DNA of 64,000 bases from Cyanoderma ruficeps (Eukaryota > Chordata > Aves > Passeriformes > Timaliidae). Made by a program: the position numbers and the translations under genes. The notes below the pieces were generated by a model. It saw nothing but the letters and a program-made list of their open reading frames with translations. It did no database searches and was not told the origin of the DNA. The DNA is taken from positions 706,359-770,358 of the forward strand of contig VZDJ01000015.1 of assembly GCA_008694505.1 (NCBI GenBank). The letters run 5' to 3'. Below are positions 42,209 to 54,509 of the stretch, piece by piece; positions within the stretch are counted from its first letter, which is position 1, and every line of letters begins with the position of its first letter.

Positions 42209-42959
42209 CTATAAGAAAACCAGGAATTTCCTACTTTATTCTGCTCTAAAGTGAGTTGATTTTCACAGTTGACACAAATTAACATTGCAATAAAAAAATA
42301 AAGCATATCCATTTTAGATTTACATGTGAATTCAGCAAGAATCTGACCTTAAGGTTACTGGTCATCATCTGTATGCAGCATATTATTTGTGATCCATTTT
42401 GAAATTAAATAGAAAGAATTAGCTCAAATACGCTGTGCTTGTGCAAAATAAAGATATTTGGTATCAGTAATAAAAGATCATTGTGTCACACCCTTCACTA
42501 GCAAACTTCATTCCCCTGTTACAGTTGTCTTCCAGCTTCTCTCCCAAATACTCTGACCCAGAGCAACTCTTTATTTTCAAAATTAGTTGTAAAATCCCCA
42601 TTTGTAACCAGTATTTATTTCACAATTGCAGGCTCTGGCCAGGTTTAATATAAACACTAAGTTTTGTCACTAAAGAGGCAGATAAGTGATTATTATTCCC
42701 TAACCTCTGCTAAGTTGTAGGGAGTGAAATTCTAGGATGTAAAAAGGCTTGGGCCAAAGATAGTTTTAGAACCTCAGTGTTCACTGAAAATGTGACACAA
42801 AGTATTGCCTTTAATTTCCTCTTTTGAAAACTCAATGGATGGGACCGAACTCTAAAGAAAGAGACAGAACAGCTTCAGTGTAGTGACTTTATACATCACA
42901 CCGCATAGTTTTTATCCTGTGATTTCTCAGACTCAGTGGGTATCTGTTTTCCGAGTTTT

Positions 42960-43487
42960 ATTGCCGATATGTGCGGAAGGAACGCGACGGGTGGTTTGTA
43001 GTGGCTTTACAGCGTTTTAAACCGGTGCCAAACCTGAGACGCCGGGTGTTCCAGGTGTCACTTCACACAACGAGGTAAAACTGAGGTTTAACGGGGCAGC
43101 CCCCTTGCCCCGGAGCCCTTGGAGAGCCCAAGCCCCGGTGTTGTCCCACACCATGGGCACCCTTCGGCCGCCGCGGGGGCCGCCACCCCCGGGGCGCCGG
43201 GGCCCCGCCGCCGCCGCCGCTCGCCCTCACGGACAGGGCAGGCGGCAACGGGACACCAAACACGGCCCGGCGGCCGTGCCCGCCCCTCCCGCCCGTGTGC
43301 TTCCCGGGCTCGCGAGCTCGGTTGATTCCGTGTTTCACGAAAACAAGCGCTTGGGAGAGTTCGGCGGCCCGGGGAGCGGCGCGTTGGCTTTCCGAGGCGG
43401 CCGGGCTGTGCCTGTGTCCCGGCTCCGTGTCCCGGCTCCGTGTGCCGCCTGCCCCTCGCTTCCAGCGCCGCCGCGGCCGGCTCTGAG
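42960..43487. promoter_or_regulatory. CpG island, probable SYCE3 promoter (possibly bidirectional with STYK1)
   Basis: Sharp rise in CpG from about 43.0 kb, densest at 43.13-43.48 kb with CGCCG runs. It lies about 0.8-1.3 kb upstream of the SYCE3 start codon, on the side where its missing leader exon must be. STYK1 diverges from it about 11 kb away and also needs a leader exon. Long GC-driven open frames here, up to 159 codons, are unlikely to be genes. Confidence 0.55.
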
Positions 43488-44135
43488 GCATCACAGAATC
43501 ACAGAATCACTAGGTTGGAAGAAACCTTTAAGACCATCGAGTCCAACTCATGCGCTAACACCTCAACTAAACCACGGCACCTAGTGCCACGTCCACTCTT
43601 TTTTTTAACACATCCAGGGATGGTGACTCCACCACCTCCCCAGGCAGACCATTCCAGTAGTTTGTCACTCTTTCCGTAAAAAACTTTTTCCTAATATCCA
43701 ACCCTGGCGCAGCTTGAGGCTGTGTCCTCTCGTTCTGTCAGTTGCTGCCTGGAGAAAGAGACCAACCCCCACCTGAGCACAGCCACCTTCCAGGGAATTG
43801 TAGAGTGATAAGGTCACCTCTGAGTCTCCTTTTCTCCAGGTTAAACAACCCCAGCTCCCTCTGTCGTTCCTCAGGGTTTGTGTACCAAGCCCCTCACCAG
43901 CCTCGCTGCCTCCTCTGGACGCGCTCAAGCGTCTCAACGTCCTTCCTAAACTGAGGGGACAGAGCTGGACACAGCACTCAATGTCCATCCTAAACTGAGG
44001 GGCCACAACTGGACACAGCACTCGAGCTGCGGCCCCACCAGCTCCGAGTTCGGGGGAAGAATGACCTCCCTGCTCCTGCTGGCCACATTATTCCTGGCAC
44101 AGCCCGGGCGCCCATTAGCCTTCTTGGCCACCAGG
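43488..44135 (-). mobile_element. CR1 LINE copy, reverse orientation
   Basis: Read on the - strand it ends in the typical CR1 tail: the + strand shows CATCACAGAATCACAGAATC, then CCTTTAAGACCATCGAGTCC, and further in CTTTTTCCTAATATCCAACC and CTCCTTTTCTCCAGGTTAAA. The 5' side shows CATTAGCCTTCTTGGCCACC, from the end of the reverse-transcriptase frame. It is comparatively intact and sits within the CpG-rich region. Confidence 0.92.
43938..44024. repeat. 43-bp tandem duplication inside the CR1
   Basis: Two adjacent copies: GTCCTTCCTAAACTGAGGGG...GGACACAGCACTCA and GTCCATCCTAAACTGAGGGG...GGACACAGCACTCG, differing at a few positions. Confidence 0.85.
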
Positions 44136-44310
44136 GCGCCCGATCCCCGGCCCGATGCCCGGCCCTGGGGCCGAGCAGAGCGGGTCACACCCCCCGTGCC
44201 CACGGCCCCGCCTGCAGCACGGGCCGCCCTCCGCCGCCAGCGCTGCCCCCGCACCGCCCCCGGCAGCTGCAGTCGTGGCGAGAGCGGCTGCGAGCAGGTG
44301 GCCTGTGGTG
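44136..44310. promoter_or_regulatory. CpG-rich segment on the far side of the CR1
   Basis: High-CpG sequence resumes directly after the CR1, with runs such as GCCCGATGCCCGGCCCTGG. It looks like the right half of the same CpG island, separated by the insertion. Part of it could instead be the 5' end of a GC-rich CR1 subfamily. Confidence 0.4.
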
Positions 44311-44459
44311 GTTTCAGGAGCTTTCCTGAAAGTAACGCACAAGGTACATCTTAACCCCTAAGTTTGAAGGCTGGGTGGTGCTTCTGCTGCTTTTCTCCGG
44401 GAGTCTCTGCCTGCCTTGCAGGATAAAGGGAGACGTCAGAGCAGGGCCGCCAATGACGG

Positions 44460-44704
44460 CACAACGAGCAGCAGGTTCATAGCTAAAGGGAGTAGGCTTG
44501 TATTGGAAATAAGGAAAAAATACTTAGCAGTGAGGGTGGTGAGAAGTTGGAACAGCTTGCCTTGAGAAAGTTGTGGATGCCTGTCTCTGGAAGTGTTCAG
44601 GGTCAGACTGTATGGAGTACTGGAAAGTGTCTCTGCCCGTGGCGGGAGTTTTGGAACTGCAGGTCTTTGAAGGTCCCTTCTCAAACTGCTCTATGATTTT
44701 AGGA
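44460..44704 (+). mobile_element. CR1 LINE 3' end
   Basis: Diverged + strand CR1 tail: GCACAACGAGCAGCAGGTTC, GTGAGGGTGGTGAGAAGTTG, GAACAGCTTGCCTTGAG and GGTCCCTTCTCAAACTGCTC, ending in CTATGATTTTAGG. It is followed by an A/C-rich simple stretch to about 44.79 kb. Confidence 0.8.
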
Positions 44705-47665
44705 TCTTTGCATCATCATCAAAAAAACCCCCACAAAAACAATCCCCCCCACAAAAACAACAAACAAAAATAACCAAACAAACAAAACACTGGCGAAAGT
44801 GTTTGCAGGACTAGGCAAAATCAGGTTAGAATTTTTCTGGAGGAAGTGCAACAAGACTTAGAGTTTGTCAAGAGTTAATAGATAGGAATTATCTGGTTTA
44901 TAGCAGAGTGACAATCAAGCCCTGTTTCTGAACTGTCTGTGCTCCAAGTCATGTCACATTCCAGATCAATATCCAAACTTTTCATGGTTTGGGCTGTCTC
45001 TTGTTACCGTTCTTCATCCACACAAATACAACCTTAGTCCTGTTTTTAAATTATTTGGTATATTAGTATTCTTATTATGCAGCAGTCTTGCTCATCTCTT
45101 GTAATCGCCCCTCATTTCACTGCCGACTGAGTAGCTGGTTTGAAGATGAGAACTCATCTTCAAAATAAAAAATAAATATTTATTATCACAGAGCATTGTG
45201 TTGCTAAAGCTTTGCAGGGGTTCAAAAGCAGCTGAGTAAAATCCCTGAATAGAGGAAGGGCTAGCAAATTGCTGGACCTTCAGCTGGCTGGTGAAGTTTG
45301 ATGCCTAATCTTTAGGTCATTTCGGTTTTCTACTTTATTTCTTTTCATATAGTGCTACCTTTGGAAGTTTTAAAGAACAGATACTGCAGGGCTGAACTGA
45401 AAATCACAATAGAATTGCCATTAAAAAAATAGGCTTGTAATTTTTCTTGATTAAAAAAACCTGCTTCCTTGAGAGGCAAAGCTCATGAGGCAGAGCAGAC
45501 GCTTGGGATAATGCTGGGAGGTTTTCCTTCACTTTTAGATCAGTCCTGTGCTGTGCCATGTTGTGTTTATTTGCAGAAACTACATCAAGGGTGTTTGTCC
45601 CACAGAAGTGCTGCCCATCCTCTGCACGGCCCCTTCCCCAGCCACATCTTGTCCTTTCTCACAGTGTGCTATTAACAACTATCCTTGGTTGGCTCTGCAG
45701 CCACCTGGCTGCTGTTGTTTGAGACTTACACATTAGCCCCTTATTTTCTGAGTTTCTGCACCTCTGTGGGCTTAAGTTGACCTAAAGATGAGTCACAGTC
45801 TATCAGCTATAAGCCGCAGTTTTATGTCTTGTATTAGAATGTGAAAATAAGTCAAGAAATTTGCTGCTTAGTCCCAGAACCCATCTTGAGGCTATGGTAC
45901 AGCAGCTGTGTGTGGTTAGCATGGTTTCTAGGTGTGCTAGAACTGTCTTGGAGATAAAGAGGATGGTTATGTTTGAACTGCCAGTCTGTTGCCTTTCAGT
46001 GTGCTTAATCATAAGGAAAAGGCAGAGAAGGATAGAGGATGTTCAACAGGTAATGTTTTCTTTGTGGATGCACATACAAGACAAGACATAGCAGGAAAAG
46101 TCTGTTTTTCACAGGGCAATAAATGACTTCTGTCACTTCACTAAACAGCGGGATAGGCTTGTTGATGGATGAGGAGGATTATATAGGCTGAAGTCTGAAC
46201 CACTAAAAGATCTTATCCAACCAGTCAGACTGGGAGCACAACAGAAACACTGGTGAGGGAAATTAAAAGCTGCAGCCACTGCTGGTTTTGCATATGCTTC
46301 CCCTGAATATTTAACCCTTTGCCTTTCACACTCTCTTCCACAGTGGAGTTGTAGAAACTGAAAGAAGGAAGAAGATTTTCAGTTCTCCTATTTTTAAACA
46401 GGAATCTGAATAGGTTTTCCTCCAGGTGCCCTTGAGGAAGGTGCCTGTGGAATGTAACTCATTTCAGTAAGGAACTCATTTAAATGAGGAACTGTTATTT
46501 GTATTTTACCTGCTATTAAATGGAGTATGAGTTATAAGACAGATCCCATGCTTCTTCATGGAGGAAACCCTGCAGAGGGTCAGTGCAAGTTAGTACCAGA
46601 ATGAGAGGAAAGCTGAAACCAGAGTCCAAGCCTACATTCTGCAGCTGTAGTATCTTTCTAATAGAAATCTTTCTAATTCAAGATGTAGAATCTAAATGTA
46701 AAATGTAGAATCTTTCTAATTCGAGAAAGTTTTCAGTCTGGAAGATGTCTCCTGATTTCCCAGGGGATAAAAGTCCATATCACAGGACTTCTTGCTGATA
46801 CTATTTTGCCCACTCCTGCCAGTGTCTGTAGAGAGTCAAGCAATGAAAAAATCACTCCTGGTTTTCACCATTTTGCACACATGGGTAAATGCCAGCTGGA
46901 AGAATTATGCTAGGGAGAAATCTCTCTTAGATTAACTATTGTCTTTTGATACCCAAATGTATTGATTGGGCTACAACTCAAATTTTCCCCACAGCAACAT
47001 ACATGCAGTGACAAAATGTTAACAGTAGTAGGTGAATTTGGCTAAAACAGTTGTCAGAGATCACATCATCTGCTGCATCTTCCCCAAGACACCTGCATCG
47101 AGTTGCTGACTGTGAAATGAAGTTTGTTTCTCAACAAGAAGTAGGTCTCATATTGTTTACTCTTGAAATGCAACTGCCTCTCACTCCTATGAAGTGGGTA
47201 AGCAAATCTTGTGTAGACTCATGTAACCAGGACTCAGGAATCTGAAACTCTTAACACAGGATTTATCAGTGATAGGGGAGGGCAGGCCAACAGCTGGGAC
47301 TTGCGTGCATGGATTGGTTGGGAAGAAAGTCCGCAGAAATAAAATGATGAGGTGTGATGAAGATTACACCCCACAGCTGCTGAGGACACCAGCAGAACAC
47401 AATGGAGACCCCAAGGGCATCATGGCAGGAAAAGGTCACAGGGAAGTTCAGGAATATTGTCTGGTGTGGTTGGGGAGCTCAGAGTGGTGTGAGAAGAGGG
47501 CAGGGGAAAGCCAAACTTTCCAAAGTTCTGGCAGAATGCATGGACAGCCTGAACAGGAGAGAGACACCAAAGGACAGGGCAGAATGTGAAAAACCCCTGT
47601 GTTTCTGCTGTCTGCTGTTGCATGTTTTGATATTATTAATCTTATATCTCTTTCTTCGTTTGCAG
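44705..47665. other. Intergenic stretch between SYCE3 island and STYK1
   Basis: Nothing recognisable as coding on either strand. AT-rich, with an (AAAC)-type simple tract at 44.72-44.79 kb. Confidence 0.6.
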
Positions 47666-48176
47666 GCTGCGTTCCCGATGGAACGCTTTTTCGGCCTCCG
47701 GAGTCCTGGGGGCTTTGTACAGATTTTCTGTTCCAAGAGCCCATTCTTTCTAAATGTGCACCTGTAACCAGAAGTGTATGAATCCTGTTTTATTACATCA
47801 CCTGTCCCTCTTGATGTGTATTGGTCTGCCTTTCAAACCCCACTGCAGGTGCCTGCCCGAGGGCTCTTTGCTGTGCCTGCAGTTGGCCCTGAGCAGCTGC
47901 TGTGTGGAAGCCAGGCAGACCTGTTCTGCAGGTGTGTGCCTTCCTGTCAGCTGTGTGCTGGACATCCCTGGGGAGACGGCTGAGGAGACACAGCAAAGCA
48001 AAGAACCGAATCTGGGCGGGACTGGAGGGGAAAAATCGGTGAGGAGGAGCTTAGTCATAAAACCACACCAAGGTAATCGTCAGCCTTACTGGGAGTGGCC
48101 TCACCAACTGGGATCTGGTAGCAGGAGAGCTTCAGGAAAAGACAACCGTAGGGCAAGGAAAGTGGTGTCGTTCAGG
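47666..48176 (+). other. Candidate untranslated leader exon of STYK1
   Basis: A stretch bounded by a good acceptor (TTCTTTCGTTTGCAG, ending 47665) and a consensus donor (CAG|GTAAGT at 48176/48177). Its GC and CpG content exceed the flanks (for example CGTTCCCGATGGAACGC). It contains no supported coding frame. STYK1 needs at least one leader exon upstream of 54406; this is the best-bounded candidate but it is only a splice-site guess. Confidence 0.25.
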
Positions 48177-51100
48177 TAAGTGGGAGAAAGCACTTCTGGA
48201 AGATCAGTCCATGAATATTTATTTTTTTTAAAAGACTTTTATTAACATAAATGTGACCTGAATTAGAAGGTAGCTGTACTGTACGTCTGTGTCTGCGTGC
48301 GTGTACATTTGTGCATGTACTTACTCCTTGTAGTGAAGCTACTCATAGTCATTTCTGTGGTCATGATGGTAATAGGGTTTGAGAAGAAAATAAAAGAGGG
48401 AAACCCTCTATGCACTAGCTGATTTGAATGAAATAGCTCACAGGCATTTTTTTAAAGGGAAAGGAATTAACAAAGTAATTAAGTTTTGTATAAAATTAGT
48501 CTCAGTTCACTGAAACCGGGTGATGCTATGCATGTGTGTATAAATATGTTCAGTCTTTAATTAAGTAGTGTGCCTAGGGCTGAATTCAGAACTAATTACC
48601 ATTTTACTAATTTACCATTGATTGTGTGGCAGTGAACTCTAACCCAAAGTGGTGCAGATATCTAGATTTTCCTGTATTTACCTGTGTGTGCATGAGCTAC
48701 TGATTAAATTACAAACGAAATCTGTGCTAAATCCACCAAGAAGCATCCAGAACTCAGGAAACTGAAACTAAAGTTGTCTACACAGCTACAGGTGGCTGTG
48801 AATTCATGAAAGCAGATCTGTGTTGGATTTCTTAAACCATGAAGCAGCAATGTGATGTGATGCAGTATTTTTATCACACAGGTTTTTCACAGCAAGAGCT
48901 GTATGCATGCGTGGTCCTTTGAAACAAAAATCCTTCATTCTTATGTTCTGTCAGCTTTTGCTGTCACAGTTTTTTAGAATTTCTGTATTTGTGCTGGGTT
49001 TGATACAGGCTTAGTACAGGCAGCTACCAGCAAAACCAGAGCTCAGTCAGCTGGGAGACATTTTCAAAAGTAGGGTGTGATTTTGCTTTCATAAAAGGAA
49101 GCCATAGGTGATAGTGTACTGTTGAAAGTTTGACCTCTAGACTTTTAATAGCCTGCTCATTGAGGCTTCAGCTTAATGTGTTCCTTGGGTTTTCTTATCA
49201 TTTTAACTTATTCTTCAGATTACCTGTGAGGAATTACTTTTGGTGGCCTCAATTCAGTGGGAATGTTCAAGATATATGTTACTTTTCCAGAAACTATAGT
49301 AGGCCGTGTCTGCATTAGAAAAAATAACTTTGTCTTTATCCCCATTCAGTTTCTGTACCATTTCACACTTCTGTACTTAGATTTCCTTATGCAGCACAAA
49401 TAAATTAACTTTTGTAGATTATCGGAGTTTAAGCAAAACCTAGCACTGTAAGAACTTGCATATCTCCACTGAAATGCTGCCAGTTAGAGCTAACATTTTT
49501 AGCATAAAAGCACAGCAGCACTGAGTTCTGGCTAATTTCTCAGTGCAGTAGTGACTGTTGACTTTGCCTGTTTTTTCTGCTATACTGAAAAGGAGCCAAG
49601 TTTCCTCTAAGTAACCACCTGCTCAGGTAGCAGCTTGGGCCTCATTATTTGCTGTTTTCTCTATGGTTTAGCTCTTCAAAAGTGGTCAGCCTAATTTTCT
49701 CCCACTCCCTTAATATGCTTCTGTAGCAGTGAGCCTAGGTTTGATATTCAAGTATTGCTTCTAGTTTTGGACCAAGAGAAAATCTTGCGTCTTCCTATGT
49801 GATTTTTGAAACACTTTGTTTTCTTACAGGGTGTTACTGCTACCAGCTGTTTCAAAAGCGAGTTATACTTTATAGTTGAGACAGTGTTACAGCAAGCTAC
49901 AGGATATTATTTCTAATCATTGTTCACAAGGACAGAAGTGGCTCTGGTGTGGCTGGTCAGGATTTCCCATTCTGCACAGTGCTTGGTGATCCACAGGTGC
50001 CTTGCAGTGAGAGATGAGATGACCACACGGGCCAGGAAGACCTTGCAAAGATGTCATGGTCTGCCAGGCTGTTGGAAATAGTCACTAAGGTCTTCTGCAG
50101 GCAGAAAAAACAGAATATACAGCCTAATAAATGCACGGCTGAAACCTGTCAGGCTAGTTTTTTATTTGTGTGGATGCTGCTTTTAGTAAATGGTGGACAC
50201 GGCAGGGCAAAAAAAAAATAATCTCTTTTTCAGTGTTTGCTTTACAACGGTGCTTTATTTCTCCCTCTTGTCTCACATTCAATGTCCACAACTGCCCACA
50301 CCTGGTGGTTTCCTGCTGTTTTGGTTCCTGTAATTCCCTGGTAGCTCCTCTCCCTTCCTCCTGCACAGCCAGCACCACCTGCTTGTGCAGAGCACTTGCC
50401 AAAGCCTTGACTGTTGACCACGTTCAAAGGTCAGATAAAAGAGGAGGGAAATAATAAAAGCAGCAGTGGAATGGTAACTGCAAAAGCTGGAGAGCAAGGT
50501 TCTGCCACTGCAAGAAATTAAGTAGAAGATGTAATGTTTAAGGATTTATCTTTTATCAGTCAGGCAGTTATTCTTTAGCTAATCATTACACATGGATTTA
50601 CAGGTTTGCACTGATGATGGGAACTGCTGGTAGCTCGCAAATCAGACATATTCAGGGGCAAAACTGTATATTTGCTGTCAATATGGACAACTTACTCTCT
50701 TTAACATGGCAGGAGCAAGCAGCTTCTGTGTGAACAGTACCCAAGCTGTCTGTTCCTTTATATTCCATGGGCATGTCAAGTCTTGGCATTTCTCTTTCTT
50801 TTCAGTCTTCACCCCAAAGTTTGTCACTCAGGCTTCTTAAGTCTTAATCCTGGCACTTCAAATAACTGGAGCTTGATGAGAACTTTAAGGCCATAAAATG
50901 TCAGAGAGGATTGATTATTTTAGGGCAGATCACCTTCCTGGTTCATTGCCACCTTGCCACGTGAATGCTTCTGCTATTGCTAAGGGGACAATATCCACGT
51001 GGGAATGAATGACAGGGGACTGGAAAAATCACAGTTCAGGCTTTGGCTGGCACACAGTGCGTGCGGATCTGTGCTGACACAGGGTGTGGTTTCACGGTGC

Positions 51101-51535
51101 AGCTTTAGATGAATTAGCCATTCACCCCTGACTAATACCAACCACTGAAACGGCAGGAAATCACTATGGCAAAAGAGCAGTGGGTTTTCCCTGCTAGGTT
51201 AGTGGCTTGAATCAGTTCACCGTGTGATCAGTTGCACAACTGAGAGCAAAACGAGCAATGAGAAGACAGCAGAGAGAGGAGATAATCCCTTCTTTTGGCA
51301 TTGGTGAGCACTTAATTCAGCTTGGCTATATTCACATTCAGTATTTGGGCTTCCTGAACTGGTTTAAGCAGCTCCCACAGCTGCCACCTTCTCGCTGCTT
51401 ATTCCTGTCCCTCTGTTGCTCTCTGTGCTTTGTCTGAATTGCCAGGGCAGCAAAACAAAATGCTACCTTTCCCCAAGTGTTCATCCTGTTGGCAAATGTG
51501 TACAGAGGAGCAGTGTTGGTGGGACAGCGGCTGGA
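48177..51535. other. Stretch without recognised features
   Basis: AT-rich, unique-looking sequence. Short open frames only; no exon of a known family and no clear repeat seen. Confidence 0.55.
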
Positions 51536-52132
51536 CAGGAGCCCAGCTGGGCAAGAGGCCAATGGCACCTGGGCTGTGCCAGCCATGGGGTGGCAGCAGG
51601 GCCAGGGCAGTGACTGTCCCCTGGGCTGGGCACTGCTGGGGCCACACCTCACACCCTGGGCCACTGCTGGGAACCTCAGGACAAGGAAGACATGGAGGGG
51701 CTGGAGCGTGTCCAGGGAAGGGAAGGGAGCTGGGGAAGGGGCTGGAGCAGCAGGAGGGGCTGAGGGAGCTGTGGGGGCTCAGCCTGGAGAAAAGGAGGCT
51801 CAGGGGGGACCTTGTGGCTCTGTACAACTCCCTGACAGGAGGGGACAGCCGGGGGGGTCGGGAACAAGGGACAGGACAAGAGGACACAGCCTCAAGTTGT
51901 GTCAGGGGATGTTTATATTAGATTAGGAAAAATTTCTTTTCTGAGAGTCATTAAACATTGGGATAGGCTGCCCAGTGAAGTTGGTGGAGTCACCATCCCT
52001 GGAAATGTACAAAAAACCTATGGATGTGGCACATGAAGACATGGTTTAGTGGTGAACATGGTGGTGGTGCTGGACTGACTGTTGAACTTGATTATTTTAA
52101 GGGTATTTTCCAAGCTTTATGATTCTGTGAAT
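51536..52132 (+). mobile_element. CR1 LINE 3' half
   Basis: Long + strand CR1 piece, from the GC-rich TGGGCACTGCTGGGGCCACA through CTCAGCCTGGAGAAAAGGAG, TTGTGGCTCTGTACAACTCC and GGGATAGGCTGCCCAGTGAA to the terminal TTATGATTCTGTGA. The end part is richer in AT and resembles a different CR1 subfamily from the copy at 34.1 kb. Confidence 0.88.
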
Positions 52133-54405
52133 TCCAATGAGTGGAATTCAGTCTGTGTAAAAGAATATTAAAAAATCCAGTGGAATAAATAAGTTGACAT
52201 TTAGTTGAAGTTGCACAAATTCTCTAATGCAAATTCTCAACTGAAGTAGCACAGTGCTCATGATCTAGACAGGACTGATCTTGGTACAGTGTTAACACAC
52301 AGGCAAGGAAAATCACAATGCCAGTGAGGTACAGATTTTAAACCTTTCAAGATATTTTTGTTTCCTTTAGCCTGTCTTGGTTCTGGAAAAACGTCTTCAT
52401 CTAATAAAATAAGTAGTTGAGCACTATCAGTAGTCCTGCTCTGTGTTGAATATGAATGTGTTACATTCATACACATGAATTATGTTAGTTCCTCTTAATT
52501 TTTATGTGTCTCCCATTGCAAAAAAAACATTGAATGCATAATGTGAGTTCTGTGGATTTCTGAGTTACCATTCTCCCTGTGAGGACAGGAATGTGAGAAC
52601 TGCAGTGATGTTACTGTTAGACAGGTGAGTTGCAGAAACAGCCTTGTACAGGAATTTATTTGGTCTTGGCCTGAAAAGTGGCACTGAAAGGCACTTCAGA
52701 ATTCCCTTACTGAGCAAAACTTCTTTTTCTGCTTGCTGAGTATTGCAAGAGGATAGAGACACAGGGTGTAAATGGGCTTCTGTAATCAAGCTTTTCCAGT
52801 CATAACACCTCCATGAGCAACCACAGCACATGGGAGTGCCAGGGCAAATAAAGTGCCAATGACTGCCATTGTTTTCATTCCTGGATCCCTTGGTCCTGCC
52901 CTAAGCATGGTTGGAAAAAAATGAATGCCACCCACTGGCATCACTGCTGTATAAAGAGTAGGGAGGAATTTTTTTTGCAGACAGGGACCAGTGTAGACGT
53001 GGCTGCTGTGTCAGAGCTTTTTCCATGGATCTTTGCTGCTCTCTCTGTAAGCACAAATTGGGGTGTGTGTGCTTTTGTGTGCCTGTGCGTGCATGGCGTT
53101 TAAATGTCAGTGTGCATTTCTACTGAGCACCCCTACAAAGCCATTGGAAAGTTCTAGGATGGAGCTTGGACTGTCCATGACTTAGATTCTACAATATGAT
53201 TGCCAGCTAATGCTCCTGAAGTCTGTGTGTACCTGAGAATGAAAGAAGCCAGGGCTGGTCCTGTGTATTTGTGTGTAAGTGTGTGTTAGAGCTGGGGTGG
53301 GTTGTTTTAGCATCTTGCTTTCAGGGTGTACCTGAAAAGGTTGGTATTTTTGCTGTGTTGTTACTCTTCTGACTGGATTCCTGGTGTAGCCATACCAGGT
53401 AAATCTGCTAGCACATTAAGAATGAAATCAAATAAAAAAAAGAACCGGACTTTTTTGTGATACCTTAAAGCACAGAGATATCCATTTTCCTTTCTCTGCT
53501 GCCTCTGTTGTGCAACTGGTAAAGAATAATTTCACTCATTAATTTTGGGCATGAGAACAAACTGTTAAATGTTCCGTCACCAAATTCCATAAAATCAATG
53601 CCCTATATTTGCCATTGAGGTTAATTGCCTAAAACTCATACCTGTAAACAAAGTAGGTGCTTGCAGGATAGAAGTCACAATTCCTATACAGTAGGAATTC
53701 TCTAGATGATAAAGAATAATAAAGTTCTAGATAATACTGTTTGCAAAGCTGTTAAGTCTTAACTTTTAGCAACGTTTATAAGAAGCAGTGACTAAACAAA
53801 GGTGCATGCTTGTACAGGCTCTGGATTTTCAGCAGCAAATGCAGAAGAGTTGCAGATGTTGTGCTTCAGAATACCCACAGACTTGGCAGTGCTCAGAAGT
53901 TGGTACCAGAGAGCCCTAATGACAACTCTTTTGTTCTCCTTGTCTTTGGACAGCAACAGTAGGAGTTGTGACAAGGACTGTAGTCAAGAATGACATTTTC
54001 TGTGCCTGCTGCTGATCTGTTCACTTGTAATGGGCCAGAAGATAAAACACTGAGCCATTCTGGCATCTAAAAAAATGTGTTAGCTAGGCGTGTATTGGAT
54101 GTTCTTTACATAGAATTAAGTTTGTATTTTTGGATTTTTGTACATGTGCCAGCCTTTAGGCCTAGGGGTCCTCATTTGCTTGTGGAGCACTGTAAAACAA
54201 GCTTAACCCTAAAATGTCTGTGGGCATCATCCATAGGATGTGATAGTGGATGTCCTGTGTTGTTCTCTAGGCCTTCAAATCCCAATTTCTGCTTCGTGCA
54301 GCCACTGATTGTAAGGGGTAGAAAGCTCTCTATTCACTTCACTTGTTGCTTCATCATCATCCTTTGTCCTAATAAATTTTGTTATTATTCTTTATGTCTG
54401 TGCAG
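52133..54405. other. Stretch upstream of the first STYK1 coding exon
   Basis: Probably the last part of a STYK1 leader intron. A TG-rich microsatellite-like patch lies at 53.06-53.10 kb. No coding exon recognised. TTTATGTCTGTGCAG ends at 54405 as an acceptor. Confidence 0.55.
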
Positions 54406-54509
54406 GAAGTGAGGGTTGGAGACCTGATGCTTGTAACTGACCATGGCAGGGGATGTGAGAAGATTCTCACGGATGCTGCTGGAGTGCAATAGCAGCGACA
54501 AGCTGTGTG
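54406..54509 (+). CDS. STYK1: STYK1 first coding exon
   Basis: Coding from ATG at 54443, in the context ACCATGG, an ideal Kozak; 54406-54442 is 5'UTR after the acceptor TGTGCAG. It encodes MAGDVRRFSRMLLECNSSDKLC. A second in-frame Met (RMLLEC) aligns with the human start region. The donor is G|GTAGGA. Confidence 0.92.

Noticed and set aside
43063..43584. Open frames of 143-159 codons on both strands in the CpG island
   Set aside because: Pro/Arg/Ala-rich in all frames, as expected of CpG-island DNA; the + strand frame runs into the CR1.
47754..48179. 141-codon + strand open frame
   Set aside because: No domain recognised. The interval is noted only as a possible untranslated exon on splice-site grounds.
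51399..51926. Overlapping frames of 149-163 codons on both strands at 51.4-51.9 kb
   Set aside because: They lie mostly in CR1 sequence and are GC-driven.
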